Assembly (NCBI RefSeq): GCF_042432905.1
Contig: NZ_JBHLWI010000083.1
Location: forward strand, 62,001 to 126,000
Length of the DNA stretch: 64,000 bases
Reading direction: 5' to 3'
Source: Fontibacter flavus
GTDB lineage: Bacteria; Bacteroidota; Bacteroidia; Cytophagales; Cyclobacteriaceae
Of this stretch, positions 44,682 through 53,942 are shown piece by piece. Numbering within the stretch: the first letter of the stretch is position 1; the number at the start of each line of letters is the position of its first letter. Position numbers and translations under genes: made by a program. The notes beneath the pieces are model-generated. The model made no database searches and had not been told where the DNA came from. It saw only the letters and a program-made list of their open reading frames with translations.

Positions 44682-44808
44682 TAGAAGCGAGAAGCAAGAT
44701 GCGAGAGATTAGACTGTCTAATCTCTTGTTTCTAGCTTTTTGACTCTTGTTTCTTGTCTCTTGTTTCTTGTCCCTTGTTTTTAGCTTCTCCCATTTACCC
44801 TCAAAAAC
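44682..44808. repeat. Palindrome and tandem CTTGTTT-type repeat between ALDH and DUF779
   Basis: An 11-bp perfect dyad (AGAGATTAGAC at 44704-44714, complement at 44716-44726) is embedded in a longer imperfect one: GAAGC/GAGAAGC on the left, CTTCTC on the right. After it CTTGTTTC/TCTTGTTTC is repeated at least four times up to 44790. It looks like an intergenic repeat element, not a coding region, and could form a strong hairpin in the message. Confidence 0.55.
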
Positions 44809-44810
44809 CC

Positions 44811-45233
44811 ATGATTACCGACGAAAATAACTACGTAAGAAGAGTATTGATCACAGAAGCCGCCATGGAGGTAATTGACACCCTCCGAAAACGCTTTGGA
44901 ACAGACCTGATGTTCCATCAAAGCGGCGGTTGTTGTGATGGCTCCTCCCCTATGTGTTTTGAAAAGGGTGATTTCAAAGTGGGTGGAAATGACATTTGGA
45001 TGGATAAGGTGTATGGGTGTGATTTTTTCATGAGTGCTGATCAATTTGAATATTGGAAGCATACCCAACTGACATTGGACGTAACCCCAGGCAGAGGAAG
45101 CAGTTTTTCATTGGAAATACCTATGGGAATCCGGTTTATGATCCGTTCCCGACTATTTACAATGGAAGAAATTCAAAACCTTATCCCTACCAAAACCGGC
45201 GAAGAATATCTGCAAGCAGAATTGGAGAATTAG
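44811..45233 (+). CDS. DUF779 domain protein, ALDH-associated
   Basis: From ATG 44811 the product is 140 residues. GGCCDGSSPMCF with paired cysteines and YGCDFFMSADQFEYWKHTQ match the DUF779 family. Genes of this family are usually next to acetaldehyde-type dehydrogenases, as here. The cysteine motif suggests metal or redox chemistry, but no activity is established. It is 130 bp after the dehydrogenase, behind the palindromic repeat. Confidence 0.88.
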   Translation: MITDENNYVRRVLITEAAMEVIDTLRKRFGTDLMFHQSGGCCDGSSPMCFEKGDFKVGGNDIWMDKVYGCDFFMSADQFEYWKHTQLTLDVTPGRGSSFSLEIPMGIRFMIRSRLFTMEEIQNLIPTKTGEEYLQAELEN

Positions 45234-45297
45234 AAGCATTCAGACGTATCCTTTAATTTTATTTTTTTGACTATATTGATAGCAAATCCCATTTGCT

Positions 45298-46461
45298 ATG
45301 AAGAAAGTCCTCATCATACTAATCGTCCTGTTCATTTTATATTGGCTTGGGACCATGACGGTGCCAAGCATGATCGAAAAAAGCAATAATCCAGTTAAAA
45401 CCCCTTCACCCTACGAAGTCTCCCCACAGGCGCTAGAGCTTTATCAGTCATTGGATTTTGTGGCTGACCTCCACTGCGACGCCCTTTTGTGGGGCAGAAA
45501 CTTAACAGAAAGGTCCGATTACGGACATGTGGATTTCCCAAGGATGCAGGAAGCCAATGTAGCCATGCAGGTATTCACTATTGTTTCCAAATCCCCTCGA
45601 GGACAAAATATGGATTTCAACACAGCTGACACCCAGGACAATATCACGCTGTTGAACATTGTGCAGGCAAGACCTATTTCCAATTGGTTTAGCCTCATCA
45701 ACCGCACGCTTTATCAATCTTCCAAACTTCAGGAATTTGCAGACAATTATGGAAAAGAATTCATTCTGATCAAGTCAAAGTCAGACCTGGAAAAGCTCAT
45801 TACCACAAGAGAGAATGACAAAAACGTAATTGGAGGCTTATTGGGAATTGAAGGAGCACATGCTTTGGAAGGGAATATGAAAAATCTGGAAAGAGTTTAT
45901 GATGCAGGAGTTAGGCTGGTCGGCCCGGTACATTTTTTTGATAATGAATTAGGAGGATCCGCTCATGGCGAAAGCGGAGATGGATTGACTGAGTTTGGGA
46001 AAAGTGTGATCAGAAGAATGAATGAGCTCAATATGATCATTGACCTGGCACATGTCTCTCCCAAAATGTTTGACGATATCCTGGAAGTTTCAGAAAAACC
46101 AGTAATGGTTTCCCACACAGGAATCCGGGCTGTATTGAATTCCCCAAGAAACCTTAGTGACGAACAGATCAGAAAAGTAGCTGCAAAAGGAGGAATAATC
46201 GGAATTGCCTTTTTTGATATGGCTGTAGGGGATGATGAAATCAAAGGAATTGTAGCCAGCATGAAGAGGGTCAAAAACCTGGTTGGGTTCCAGCATGTAG
46301 CGCTGGGTTCAGACTATGACGGAAGTGTTGCCGTCCCCTTTGACATAACAGGGTTGCCTATCATCGTAGAGGCATTGCTGAAAGAAGGTTTTACGGAGGA
46401 AGAAATAAGGGCTATAATGGGCGAAAATGTCAAAAGGTTTTTATTGGAAAACTTAGGGTAA
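45298..46461 (+). CDS. Membrane dipeptidase (peptidase M19), N-terminally anchored
   Basis: A 387-residue protein with one hydrophobic segment at 3-24. The M19 zinc-site motifs are in order: DLHCDALLWG, GIEGAHALEG, HFFDNELGGSAHG, DLAHVSPKMFDDI, VSHTG and LGSDYDGSV. It hydrolyses dipeptides in the periplasm with two zinc ions. The stop shares one base with the start of the VIT-family gene (TAATG), so they are coupled. A second, broken M19 relative lies at 49.7-51.1 kb. Confidence 0.92.
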   Translation: MKKVLIILIVLFILYWLGTMTVPSMIEKSNNPVKTPSPYEVSPQALELYQSLDFVADLHCDALLWGRNLTERSDYGHVDFPRMQEANVAMQVFTIVSKSPRGQNMDFNTADTQDNITLLNIVQARPISNWFSLINRTLYQSSKLQEFADNYGKEFILIKSKSDLEKLITTRENDKNVIGGLLGIEGAHALEGNMKNLERVYDAGVRLVGPVHFFDNELGGSAHGESGDGLTEFGKSVIRRMNELNMIIDLAHVSPKMFDDILEVSEKPVMVSHTGIRAVLNSPRNLSDEQIRKVAAKGGIIGIAFFDMAVGDDEIKGIVASMKRVKNLVGFQHVALGSDYDGSVAVPFDITGLPIIVEALLKEGFTEEEIRAIMGENVKRFLLENLG

Positions 46462-47195
46462 TGGAAGAAAATAAGATTCATCAGGAAATTTCTTTTTTAG
46501 GCAGTTTCCAGAACTATTTAAGAGAATTTGTATACGGAGGAATTGATGGCGCGGTGACTACATTTGCAGTGGTTGCAGGTGCAGTAGGCGCCAATTTGGA
46601 CCCTTCTATCATTATCATTCTAGGTTTTGCCAATCTTTTCGCAGATGGCTTCTCAATGTCTGTGGGAGCCTATCTTTCTGCCAAATCAGAAAAGGAACAT
46701 TATAAAAAACACCGAAACATTGAATACTGGGAAATTGAGACCATTCCAGAAATAGAAAGAAAAGAAGTAGAGGATATTTACAGGGCTAAAGGATTTGAAG
46801 GAAAGCTGTTACAAGATGTGGTGGATGTCATTGTATCCGACAAAGACCGCTGGGTGGATGAGATGATGAAAAATGAACTGGAGATGATCCCCGATTCTAA
46901 AAGCCCTTTTAAAATCGGGCTGGCTACGTTGATTTCATTTATACTTGTTGGTTTCATACCCCTTATAGTTTATGTCTATGATTATTTCAGAGACTTAAAC
47001 TATGACAAGTTTTTCTGGACAAGTCTATTTACTGGGCTGGCATTTCTACTTATCGGATGGATGAAATCCTATGTGAATCAAACCAATACCCTGAAAAGTA
47101 TAACAGAAACCCTAGCACTTGGATTTATTGCTGCATTGGTCGCTTATTATGTGGGAGATATACTCGAAACCTTTGTGTTGAAATCAGGAATTTGA
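46461..47195 (+). CDS. VIT1/CCC1 family iron/manganese transporter
   Basis: A 244-residue membrane protein. The first hydrophobic segment carries GGIDGAVTTFAVVAGAVGA and the second ANLFADGFSMSVGAYLS, both typical of VIT/CCC1. A charged cytosolic helical domain (about 75-140, EIERKEVEDIYRAKG) follows, then three more segments. Members export Fe or Mn from the cytoplasm. It is translationally coupled to the M19 dipeptidase. Confidence 0.9.
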   Translation: MEENKIHQEISFLGSFQNYLREFVYGGIDGAVTTFAVVAGAVGANLDPSIIIILGFANLFADGFSMSVGAYLSAKSEKEHYKKHRNIEYWEIETIPEIERKEVEDIYRAKGFEGKLLQDVVDVIVSDKDRWVDEMMKNELEMIPDSKSPFKIGLATLISFILVGFIPLIVYVYDYFRDLNYDKFFWTSLFTGLAFLLIGWMKSYVNQTNTLKSITETLALGFIAALVAYYVGDILETFVLKSGI

Positions 47196-47220
47196 TTAAA
47201 ATCTACTCTTGAAACTGTAT

Positions 47221-48252
47221 TCAGGGACTCATCTCCAATTTGCTCTCAAAATCCTTCTGACGCTTGGAACTCCCTTTTTCCAATTTGAAAGATTGTTCCT
47301 CAACAAAAACTGTAATCCCTTTTTCGCTCAATTCTAGCATTTCATCATAGGGTCCCCTCGGAACAATCAACTTGACAAATATCGGAGCCGTTTCTATTGC
47401 GACAAAAAGCAACAAAATAAAAAGGTTCGCCCATTTAATTGACTTACTTCCCTTGGACAATAAATCGAGCGCCTCCAACCTTGCTGCCAAACCGTCAAAT
47501 CCCTCTATCCCCGGTTGCAATTTTTCAAATTCAGCCTGTCTCAATATTGTCCATTGCCTGATTTCTTCATCAATATGGTCAATTCTTTCCTGATGTGACA
47601 CTCTTAATGCATCCAAAGCCTCTTGTGCGGCGTCCAATTGCTGCTCTTTTTTCTTCGCGTTGGTCCCCAAGCCCACTATACCGCTTGTTTGTCCTGATTT
47701 TGCACCAAACCTTTCATCATCATACTCTTGCTGTAATTTGTCTCTAAAAGCAATTGCTTGGCTGATTTCCTGCTTGAGACTGTCTTTCTGAAACTCCAGT
47801 ACATCAATCTCTGAAAAACCTGCCTTCAAAGCATCTTTGCTTTCCGCAATCATTGCCGTTTTCTTTTCATCCAGCTTCCTGTTGATCTCCTTTTCAAAAA
47901 TCTTTAACTCCAATGGCCTTGAAATAACAATGGCTAAAATTATCGCAAAAACCAACCTGGGGAATGCCATCTTCCACTCTGACCAGGCATTGTTTCTTTT
48001 TTTCATGCTGGACACAATAAATCTGTCCAAATTAAAAATCATCAAACCCCAAACCACGGCAAAGCCCAATGCATACCAAATGGAGTCAAAAACTGTGAAT
48101 AGGGCATACCCTCCTGACAAGGATGCCAACAGGCCCGTAAAGAAGACAGTACCTCCTATTCCTACATATTTATGTGTCTCAGTAGGTGTCTTTTTCAATA
48201 AGGGGATGTAGGCTCCGGAACAAAACCAGAAAAAGCGGGTGATGCTATTCAT
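47221..48252 (-). CDS. DUF4407 membrane protein with central coiled coil
   Basis: A 343-residue protein with three or four hydrophobic segments: about 30-50, 58-78 and 100-118, then 280-298. A long charged alpha-helical part (about 125-260, with KKEQQLDAAQEALDALR) lies between. The order FFWFCSGAY, SGGYAL and NLDRFIVSSMKK matches the DUF4407 family. Its function is unknown. It is single and convergent with the VIT-family gene. Confidence 0.85.
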   Translation of the reverse strand: MNSITRFFWFCSGAYIPLLKKTPTETHKYVGIGGTVFFTGLLASLSGGYALFTVFDSIWYALGFAVVWGLMIFNLDRFIVSSMKKRNNAWSEWKMAFPRLVFAIILAIVISRPLELKIFEKEINRKLDEKKTAMIAESKDALKAGFSEIDVLEFQKDSLKQEISQAIAFRDKLQQEYDDERFGAKSGQTSGIVGLGTNAKKKEQQLDAAQEALDALRVSHQERIDHIDEEIRQWTILRQAEFEKLQPGIEGFDGLAARLEALDLLSKGSKSIKWANLFILLLFVAIETAPIFVKLIVPRGPYDEMLELSEKGITVFVEEQSFKLEKGSSKRQKDFESKLEMSP

Positions 48253-48534
48253 GAAATTAGATTTGAGTTAGGCTCAATTACTCGCCTCAAAAAGTGATCT
48301 AAAATTTGCATAATGCAATTTAAATTGGACCTTAATACCCAATTATTTTAAAAACCTGCCCAATTTACCCTGTTAAGATGTTTTAAGAACGAAAATTCCT
48401 GTCCACTTTCTTCAAATAACTTAACTCCAGTTGTCCGATTAGGATACAAAGAATAAAAAAACCGAACAATTGATGTACGATTTTGGAGCAGCATATAAAT
48501 CCTGTATTTTAGCATATCGTTTAGTTATTCAGCC

Positions 48535-49188
48535 ATGAAAGCAATTATCCCTTTTCTAATAATTTTCCTGATCTTTAGTATTCAAGAGGCCAAAACTCAA
48601 ACCAAACCTTTTGAACAAGAGGTAAATTCCTTGGTTGAAAAATATAACAAAACAACATGGCAAACAGGTGGTGCGGTATTTACCGGAAGTTCCAGCATCA
48701 GGATGTGGAGCACCTTGGAAAAAGACTTCCCCAAGAACGCCATAATCAACACAGGATTTGGGGGCTCACAAACACATGAGCTGTTGGAATACTTAGAGGA
48801 ACTTGTCATCAATTTTTCCCCCTCAAAGGTTTTTATTTATGAGGGAGACAATGATGTGAATGCAGGAAAATCGAACAACAAAATACTGGAGGAACATCAC
48901 GAAATCATTTCCAAAATAAAAGAAAGACTCCCTGAAACTGAACTTTATATTATCAGTGCTAAACCAAGCCCTTCGAGATGGTCATTGAAAGACACTTATT
49001 TAAAGTTGAATGAAGAAATGAGAAAATTCTGTTCCTCCCAAGAACAGGTTACCTTTATTGACATCTGGACTCCTATGCTGGACAAGACAGGAAACCCTAA
49101 CCCCAAACTTTTTATCGAAGACAATCTCCACATGAATAGCAAAGGCTACAAAATATGGAAGAAGGCGGTCAAACCCCATCTAAAATAA
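48535..49188 (+). CDS. Exported SGNH/GDSL hydrolase
   Basis: A 217-residue protein with a signal peptide ending near residue 20 (EAKTQ). The SGNH blocks are visible: GSSSIRMW (Ser), GFGGSQTHE (Gly), YEGDNDVNAG (Asn) and DNLHMNSKGY (Asp-x-x-His). It is probably a periplasmic lipase or acyl-esterase acting on lipids or acetylated sugars. The substrate is unknown. The thiamine-binding-type gene follows 32 nt later on the same strand. Confidence 0.9.
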   Translation: MKAIIPFLIIFLIFSIQEAKTQTKPFEQEVNSLVEKYNKTTWQTGGAVFTGSSSIRMWSTLEKDFPKNAIINTGFGGSQTHELLEYLEELVINFSPSKVFIYEGDNDVNAGKSNNKILEEHHEIISKIKERLPETELYIISAKPSPSRWSLKDTYLKLNEEMRKFCSSQEQVTFIDIWTPMLDKTGNPNPKLFIEDNLHMNSKGYKIWKKAVKPHLK

Positions 49189-49220
49189 ATTAACATTTCA
49201 ACAACCCTAATTTAATCCCA

Positions 49221-49520
49221 ATGTCAAAATCAAATATCATTAATCTCGGTATTCAGATCGTCCCCAAAAGCAAGAGCTTGGATAGCTATACCCTGGTGGA
49301 CAAAGCCATAGCAGTTATCCAGCAATCGGGAATCAAGCATGTGGTAACCCCATTTGAGACCGTTATGGAGGGGACCCAGGAAGAATTGATGGGCATCGCC
49401 CAAAGGGCGCAACAGGCGGTGCTGGATGGCGGAGCAGACGAAGTTTTGGTGTATTACAGGATGCAGATCAGGAAAAATATGGATGTGCAGATTGAGGATA
49501 AAATTGGGAAGTATAAATAA
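49221..49520 (+). CDS. Thiamine-binding protein, MTH1187/YkoF-like (DUF77)
   Basis: A 99-residue protein with NLGIQIVPKSK, VTPFETVMEGTQEELMG and ADEVLVYYRMQIRK, the pattern of the MTH1187/YkoF ferredoxin-like fold. Members bind thiamine or hydroxymethylpyrimidine and form tetramers. No thiamine operon or TPP riboswitch was recognised nearby. It is probably co-transcribed with the SGNH hydrolase and is followed by a large inverted repeat. Confidence 0.82.
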   Translation: MSKSNIINLGIQIVPKSKSLDSYTLVDKAIAVIQQSGIKHVVTPFETVMEGTQEELMGIAQRAQQAVLDGGADEVLVYYRMQIRKNMDVQIEDKIGKYK

Positions 49521-49556
49521 CCCTACTTTGTTGTATTTAATAATTTAGGGTAAAAA

Positions 49557-49622
49557 CCTGCCAGGTTTCTGGATTTTTAGATGCTATTTAAAGCAATTTT
49601 TGATTTTCAAACCTGGCAGGTC
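49557..49622. repeat. Inverted repeat with 13-bp perfect arms
   Basis: ACCTGCCAGGTTT (49557-49569) is exactly complementary to 49610-49622, with 40 nt between. Each arm is itself nearly palindromic around CCTGCCAGG. It may act as terminator for the gene before it, or be a mobile-type palindrome. Confidence 0.6.
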
Positions 49623-49719
49623 TAATCATTTCCATAAATTTGACAAGGAAGGAACAGTAATTCTCGACACTTCAATAAACCCTCCATTAGATCCATAACT
49701 CCAACTTCGATTCCATTCC

Positions 49720-51126
49720 CTATTTAAAATTTCCGGAAAGAAACTCAAATGTATTGGTAAACATGAACCTCTGAACAATTTCTTCTGGGCTGATCTCGCG
49801 GTTTTCCTTGATATTCATTAAATCCTTTTTCAAAAATTCATTGGCCAGGAATTCAAGTTCTGTCGCCAGAGGAGACAATCCCTCAGCTGTCAACACCCCC
49901 GGGAATGGAAAAATACTGCCGTCAAAATCAGTCCCGAGGCATGTATTCCCCCAAGCAAAAAGCCCATTTCTGTCACAGACCAGAGCAAAGTGCTGCAATT
50001 GGTTCCAAATTATCTGGGCTGATTTTCCCAACTGATTGGAATAATCCCTACTCGAAAAAAAGCCATTGATTTTTTTAAGGTCAGCATGGATATTCAAATC
50101 CATCTGAAGTGCAAAGAGCCCATTTGATTTCACTAATTGGATGACCTCTTCATCATAAAAGTTCAAATCATTTTCATTGAAAATATCCATCATAGGACTG
50201 AAATTACGGCTTTGGGCAATTGACGTTCCAGTCAATGCGCCATGGCTGACGATCAAAGGGATATTCTCCTGCCCATATTCTTCTTCCAACATCTTATAGT
50301 ATTCCAAACGGGATGCCAGACTCATATGCTTGAGGTCAATCAATATCCGCTTCCCCTTGCTTTGGCTTAAAAGTTCTCTGATGACATCCTTCCCCAAAGG
50401 CGCTAAACCTATGTCCAGATTTTTCTCTTGATTGACCAAATTTCCCAATCTTTGGAGACTTCTGGCATGCCCGCAGAGATCGTTGTTGAAATTGTGGGCT
50501 AAGCCAATAAATAAAGGAACATGTTCCCAGGTTTTCACTTATTGGATATTTGAAAACACCTCATCTTGATCAATCGGCCTTCCATAATCCTCCAGACCTG
50601 TATTAAAAACATGAGCGCCCTCTATGCTGAAAATAACGGCTATCCCATTATCCGCTTTCATTACATCCCCCAATTCCTGATTGCTTTTCACGGCCTTCCA
50701 TTTCTGAAGTACTCCCTCTACCACCTGTTCCTTTTTGCCTTGGATAAAAAATTGGTATTCCTTTTTTAGATCCTCAAAATAATCCTTGTGCCCTTGAATA
50801 TGCCTTATTCTCTTATAACCAATTTCAATTCCCCAATTTGCCAACTGTGCAGCCAAAACAGGCCAAACGTATGGATTATGGAAAAATCCTTTTTCAAAGG
50901 GATAAAGAGAAACGAAAGCAATTTTCCCCTTGGCCTTGGACATGGTGGTGAAATCAGTTTGGGAAAATTTAGTAACACCTGTTTTCTCGTAGATTTTTCT
51001 TGTGAAAGCATCGGGCTTTTTGGTGTACCAAAGGTCTGACTTCGGATCATCCTTCCCTGAAAATGATTGTCCAAATGTTTTCAGATTAGGGTGGCAATGA
51101 AGATCTGCATATTGAAATTTCGTCAT
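49720..51126 (-). pseudogene. M19-type dipeptidase interrupted by one in-frame stop
   Basis: Both parts are in the same frame. The first (51126-50539) ends in ...VFSNIQ and TAA at 50541-50539; the second continues at once with GTG (50538-50536). Together they give one continuous M19-type protein of about 467 residues: DLHCHPN near 10, FSIEGAHVF near 175, then in the second part GLAHNF, IDLKHMS, LIVSHGAL, LGTDFDGS and a typical C-terminal helix. A TAA could come from AAA by a single base change. The gene starts 11 nt after the desaturase stop and would be co-transcribed with it. Either it is a recent pseudogene, the second part is made from the GTG start, or the base is a sequence error. Confidence 0.75.
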
Positions 51127-51137
51127 ATGAAAAGGGT

Positions 51138-52250
51138 TTACATATCTTCCTGCCAAATATTGAATTGTTTGTTCCGGTTGTTTCTAATCAGCTTATAATG
51201 ATCCGATAAGGTCTTCCAGATCGAATAGGACTTATAGGGTAATTTATTTTCCGCACAAAAGCCTTTAATTTCCTCCGTAACCTCTTTGGCGTAGAGGTAG
51301 CTTACTTTAGGAAAGAGGTGGTGCGCAATATGAAAATTAAAATTACCCATAACATGCCTGGTAAACCAATTTTCCTGATTAACATCATTGGCGGTATACA
51401 ACTGATGCAAAAACCAGCTATTGGGCAACTCATTGTCTGCTCCAACCTCAGGGAATTGGTTATTAATGTTGACATGGGGAGGCAACAAAACAAACAGGGC
51501 AAAAACTCCTGCGACCAAGAACATGGCAACACCGGCCCAGATGATCTGAAACACTGAAAAAGAGGTCAGAAACACTGGGACAATAAAAATATATCCGATA
51601 AAAATCAGCTTAAACAGAAAGAGTTTGACATACTCCTCTCTAGGGATGGCACCAATCTTTGAAACGATCGGGTTTTTGCCAAAATAATCCTTAAAGTCCC
51701 TCACCAAAAACCAATTCAATAGGAAAAAGGGATATAGTACGATGATGAAATGCTGGTATTTTGTCAACCATTTTCCCTTTTCACTGGGATGCACTTTCAA
51801 AAACTTGCTCTTTTCAATATCACTGTCCCAACCGCTGACATTGGGAAAGTTGTGATGAAAAATCACATGTCTTTTTTGCCACATGTAACTATTGGCCCCG
51901 ATGAGATCAAACAAATACATGTAAACTTGATTGAAAGACCCGTTTTCAAAAAGATTTTCATGGCAAACTTCATGGATAAGGTTTAAAAAAATGACAACCA
52001 TCAAAAGCCCCAAAAAAGCATAGCCTGATAAAAAGCCAAAATAACTTAAGCTGTTTAATGAAAGCGCATAAACCAAAAAGAATACCAAGGGCAACAATGC
52101 GGCTTTGAGCTTCAATTGCCAATCCCTGTTTTTAATTCCTTTTAGTCGGTGATAAACCCTTGCCCTTAGGGCAGATGCCAAGTGTAAATCCTGTTGATTT
52201 GCATGATATTGGGGCTGTAATTTACTTAGCCCGACAAGGCCTTTTAGCAT
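51138..52250 (-). CDS. Membrane fatty-acid desaturase
   Basis: A 370-residue integral membrane protein with the three His boxes HEVCHENLF (about 92), HVIFHHNFP (about 127) and FHIAHHLFP (about 310), which bind the di-iron centre. Hydrophobic pairs lie at about 48-90 and 205-255. The last box with HxxHH places it among acyl-lipid/linoleoyl-CoA desaturases of the delta-6/DesA3 type. It adds a double bond to membrane acyl chains. The broken M19 gene follows closely. Confidence 0.92.
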   Translation of the reverse strand: MLKGLVGLSKLQPQYHANQQDLHLASALRARVYHRLKGIKNRDWQLKLKAALLPLVFFLVYALSLNSLSYFGFLSGYAFLGLLMVVIFLNLIHEVCHENLFENGSFNQVYMYLFDLIGANSYMWQKRHVIFHHNFPNVSGWDSDIEKSKFLKVHPSEKGKWLTKYQHFIIVLYPFFLLNWFLVRDFKDYFGKNPIVSKIGAIPREEYVKLFLFKLIFIGYIFIVPVFLTSFSVFQIIWAGVAMFLVAGVFALFVLLPPHVNINNQFPEVGADNELPNSWFLHQLYTANDVNQENWFTRHVMGNFNFHIAHHLFPKVSYLYAKEVTEEIKGFCAENKLPYKSYSIWKTLSDHYKLIRNNRNKQFNIWQEDM

Positions 52251-52778
52251 AAATAATTTATTTATGAATCAGAAAGTAAGCATTAAAAACAACTCCGTTA
52301 AGAAGAGAATCCTCTACCGAGCCTATTAGACAAAACCCCCATAAAAGGCCCAAATGGAAAATAACATGGCCGATAATTGGCTTGACATTCAAATTGCAAG
52401 GCATTAATGAAATATAGCCATTCTTACTTAGACTGCAAAAATGTTTTTTTTACAAAATAAAAAATTATAGAAATTTATATTACAATATTAAAAACCTGTT
52501 TTTTATTTTTTCGCACAAACATAAAATCATTATAGATTTTAGAATCCCGTTATCTTCCAAATGTATGCCATTGCAGAATAGGAATAATTGAGAAAGCTTA
52601 AAATGAAGAATGCAGCTCGTTAATACAATTGATTTATTTTAAGATGAAATTTAAATAAATTAATTTTATTGTGTCATTTTTTACAATATGAATCCAAATA
52701 CTCATAAATAAAATGACCTTTTACCAATCTTTTCCACTCAAATTTTGTTATATTGATACATATCTAATTTTAATCCTG
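52251..52778. other. 528-bp AT-rich intergenic region without recognised gene
   Basis: Between the desaturase and the outer-membrane pair both strands show only short open frames. An upstream extension of the 409-codon frame (52713-52778) is considered non-coding because a signal peptide begins at 52779. No clear promoter, RNA or repeat was seen. Confidence 0.5.
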
Positions 52779-53942
52779 ATGAAAAAAATTTACTTTATCG
52801 CCTTTTTGTTTTTTGTGTTGATCAATTCCACAAATGCACAGATTAAATCCATTAGTTATAACGTCATTAATAATGAATTGAACAGCAGCAATCCTTTACC
52901 ATCAGAAGAAGTATTCTTTATCAAAGGGACTCTTCCAGACCAGATAGAATTTATAAGAGTGTCGATCAACAAAGCAGGTAAAAATGAAAATCGGGCAAAA
53001 TCATATGAATGGAAAAAAGCGTTTGATTTCCCGGTTTCTGAATTTGAGGTTTTCGTTTCTGACCCATTAAGAAATAACGAACAATTTGACCTTGAATTTT
53101 TATATTATGCTAGAGCAGATCAGTCTCAGATGCTATCTGTCCAAAATGCCATCAACAAAAACCTAGAGTCCTACATCAGGGCCAACTTTGAAGTAACTGG
53201 GAGCGGAATAAAAGCGAAGCATTCAGATGCTGTGATGATGAGCCAAATGAGCCAAATATTATCAGATGGCATACAGGATTACAGACATTTCTTAGGCAGG
53301 GATTTTAAAGGTTTCAGCGAAATCGTACGCCAGAAACTTGATCAGAAAAACAGGTTAAAATTAAGGAAAGCACGCTTCAATATTTTGGGCAAAAACAAGG
53401 AGGACAACCAAAAAGCTGTGTATGCAGAACAATATATACAGGAATTGATCCAAATCGTCCAAAATGAAAGTGACCAATACCTGGATAGAAGTTTAATGAT
53501 GCTGGTTGATATCAGAAAAGTATCCAATTACCCTTCAGAAAAGAAGCCTAATACTCTTCCTCTGAATTTTGGATATGGAACAATTCCTTTCAAAAGATCT
53601 CTGGCCAGCACAGAATACCTTCACGGTCCATATGCAGGGCTTTCTCTGCCATTGGGGAATAAGACTTTCACCAAATTTCTTGGAAACGCTTCCTTTTCCA
53701 CTGGGGTATTCTTACAAAACTTTGAATCCAGTCAAGGGGACAAAATTTCCGGCGATCTGGTAGGCATACCAGTATATGCAGGCCTAGGATATCGCATGTT
53801 CCAGGTATTTAGGCTGAATGTAGGGGCCGTAATGTTGAACTTTGAGCAGGCCAACACCTCAGTGAGTAACACTTACATCCAACCATTTGCGGGAATAAGT
53901 ATTGAATTCAATCTTTGGTTGGGATTAAGAGATAGGAGGTAA
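52779..53942 (+). CDS. Exported protein with predicted C-terminal outer-membrane-like strands, unknown function
   Basis: 387 residues from ATG 52779, starting with a signal peptide ending near TNAQ. The centre is helical and charged. The C-terminal part (about 270-387) is Gly/aromatic-rich with alternating strands (GPYAGLSLPLGNKTF, GLGYRMFQVFRLNVGAV) and ends FNLWLGLRDRR. It resembles a small barrel or barrel-edge domain. The family is not recognised. It is coupled to the OmpA gene by overlap of TAA and ATG. Confidence 0.65.
   Translation: MKKIYFIAFLFFVLINSTNAQIKSISYNVINNELNSSNPLPSEEVFFIKGTLPDQIEFIRVSINKAGKNENRAKSYEWKKAFDFPVSEFEVFVSDPLRNNEQFDLEFLYYARADQSQMLSVQNAINKNLESYIRANFEVTGSGIKAKHSDAVMMSQMSQILSDGIQDYRHFLGRDFKGFSEIVRQKLDQKNRLKLRKARFNILGKNKEDNQKAVYAEQYIQELIQIVQNESDQYLDRSLMMLVDIRKVSNYPSEKKPNTLPLNFGYGTIPFKRSLASTEYLHGPYAGLSLPLGNKTFTKFLGNASFSTGVFLQNFESSQGDKISGDLVGIPVYAGLGYRMFQVFRLNVGAVMLNFEQANTSVSNTYIQPFAGISIEFNLWLGLRDRR

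Noticed and set aside
49221..49520. TPP riboswitch expected with a thiamine-binding-type gene
   Set aside because: The 32-nt gap before the gene is too short, and no TPP-type conserved sequence was seen upstream of the SGNH hydrolase gene.
50539..50541. Second half of the split M19 gene taken as an independent gene
   Set aside because: It starts directly after the TAA in the same frame with GTG and contains only the second half of the metal site; a broken gene is the simpler reading.
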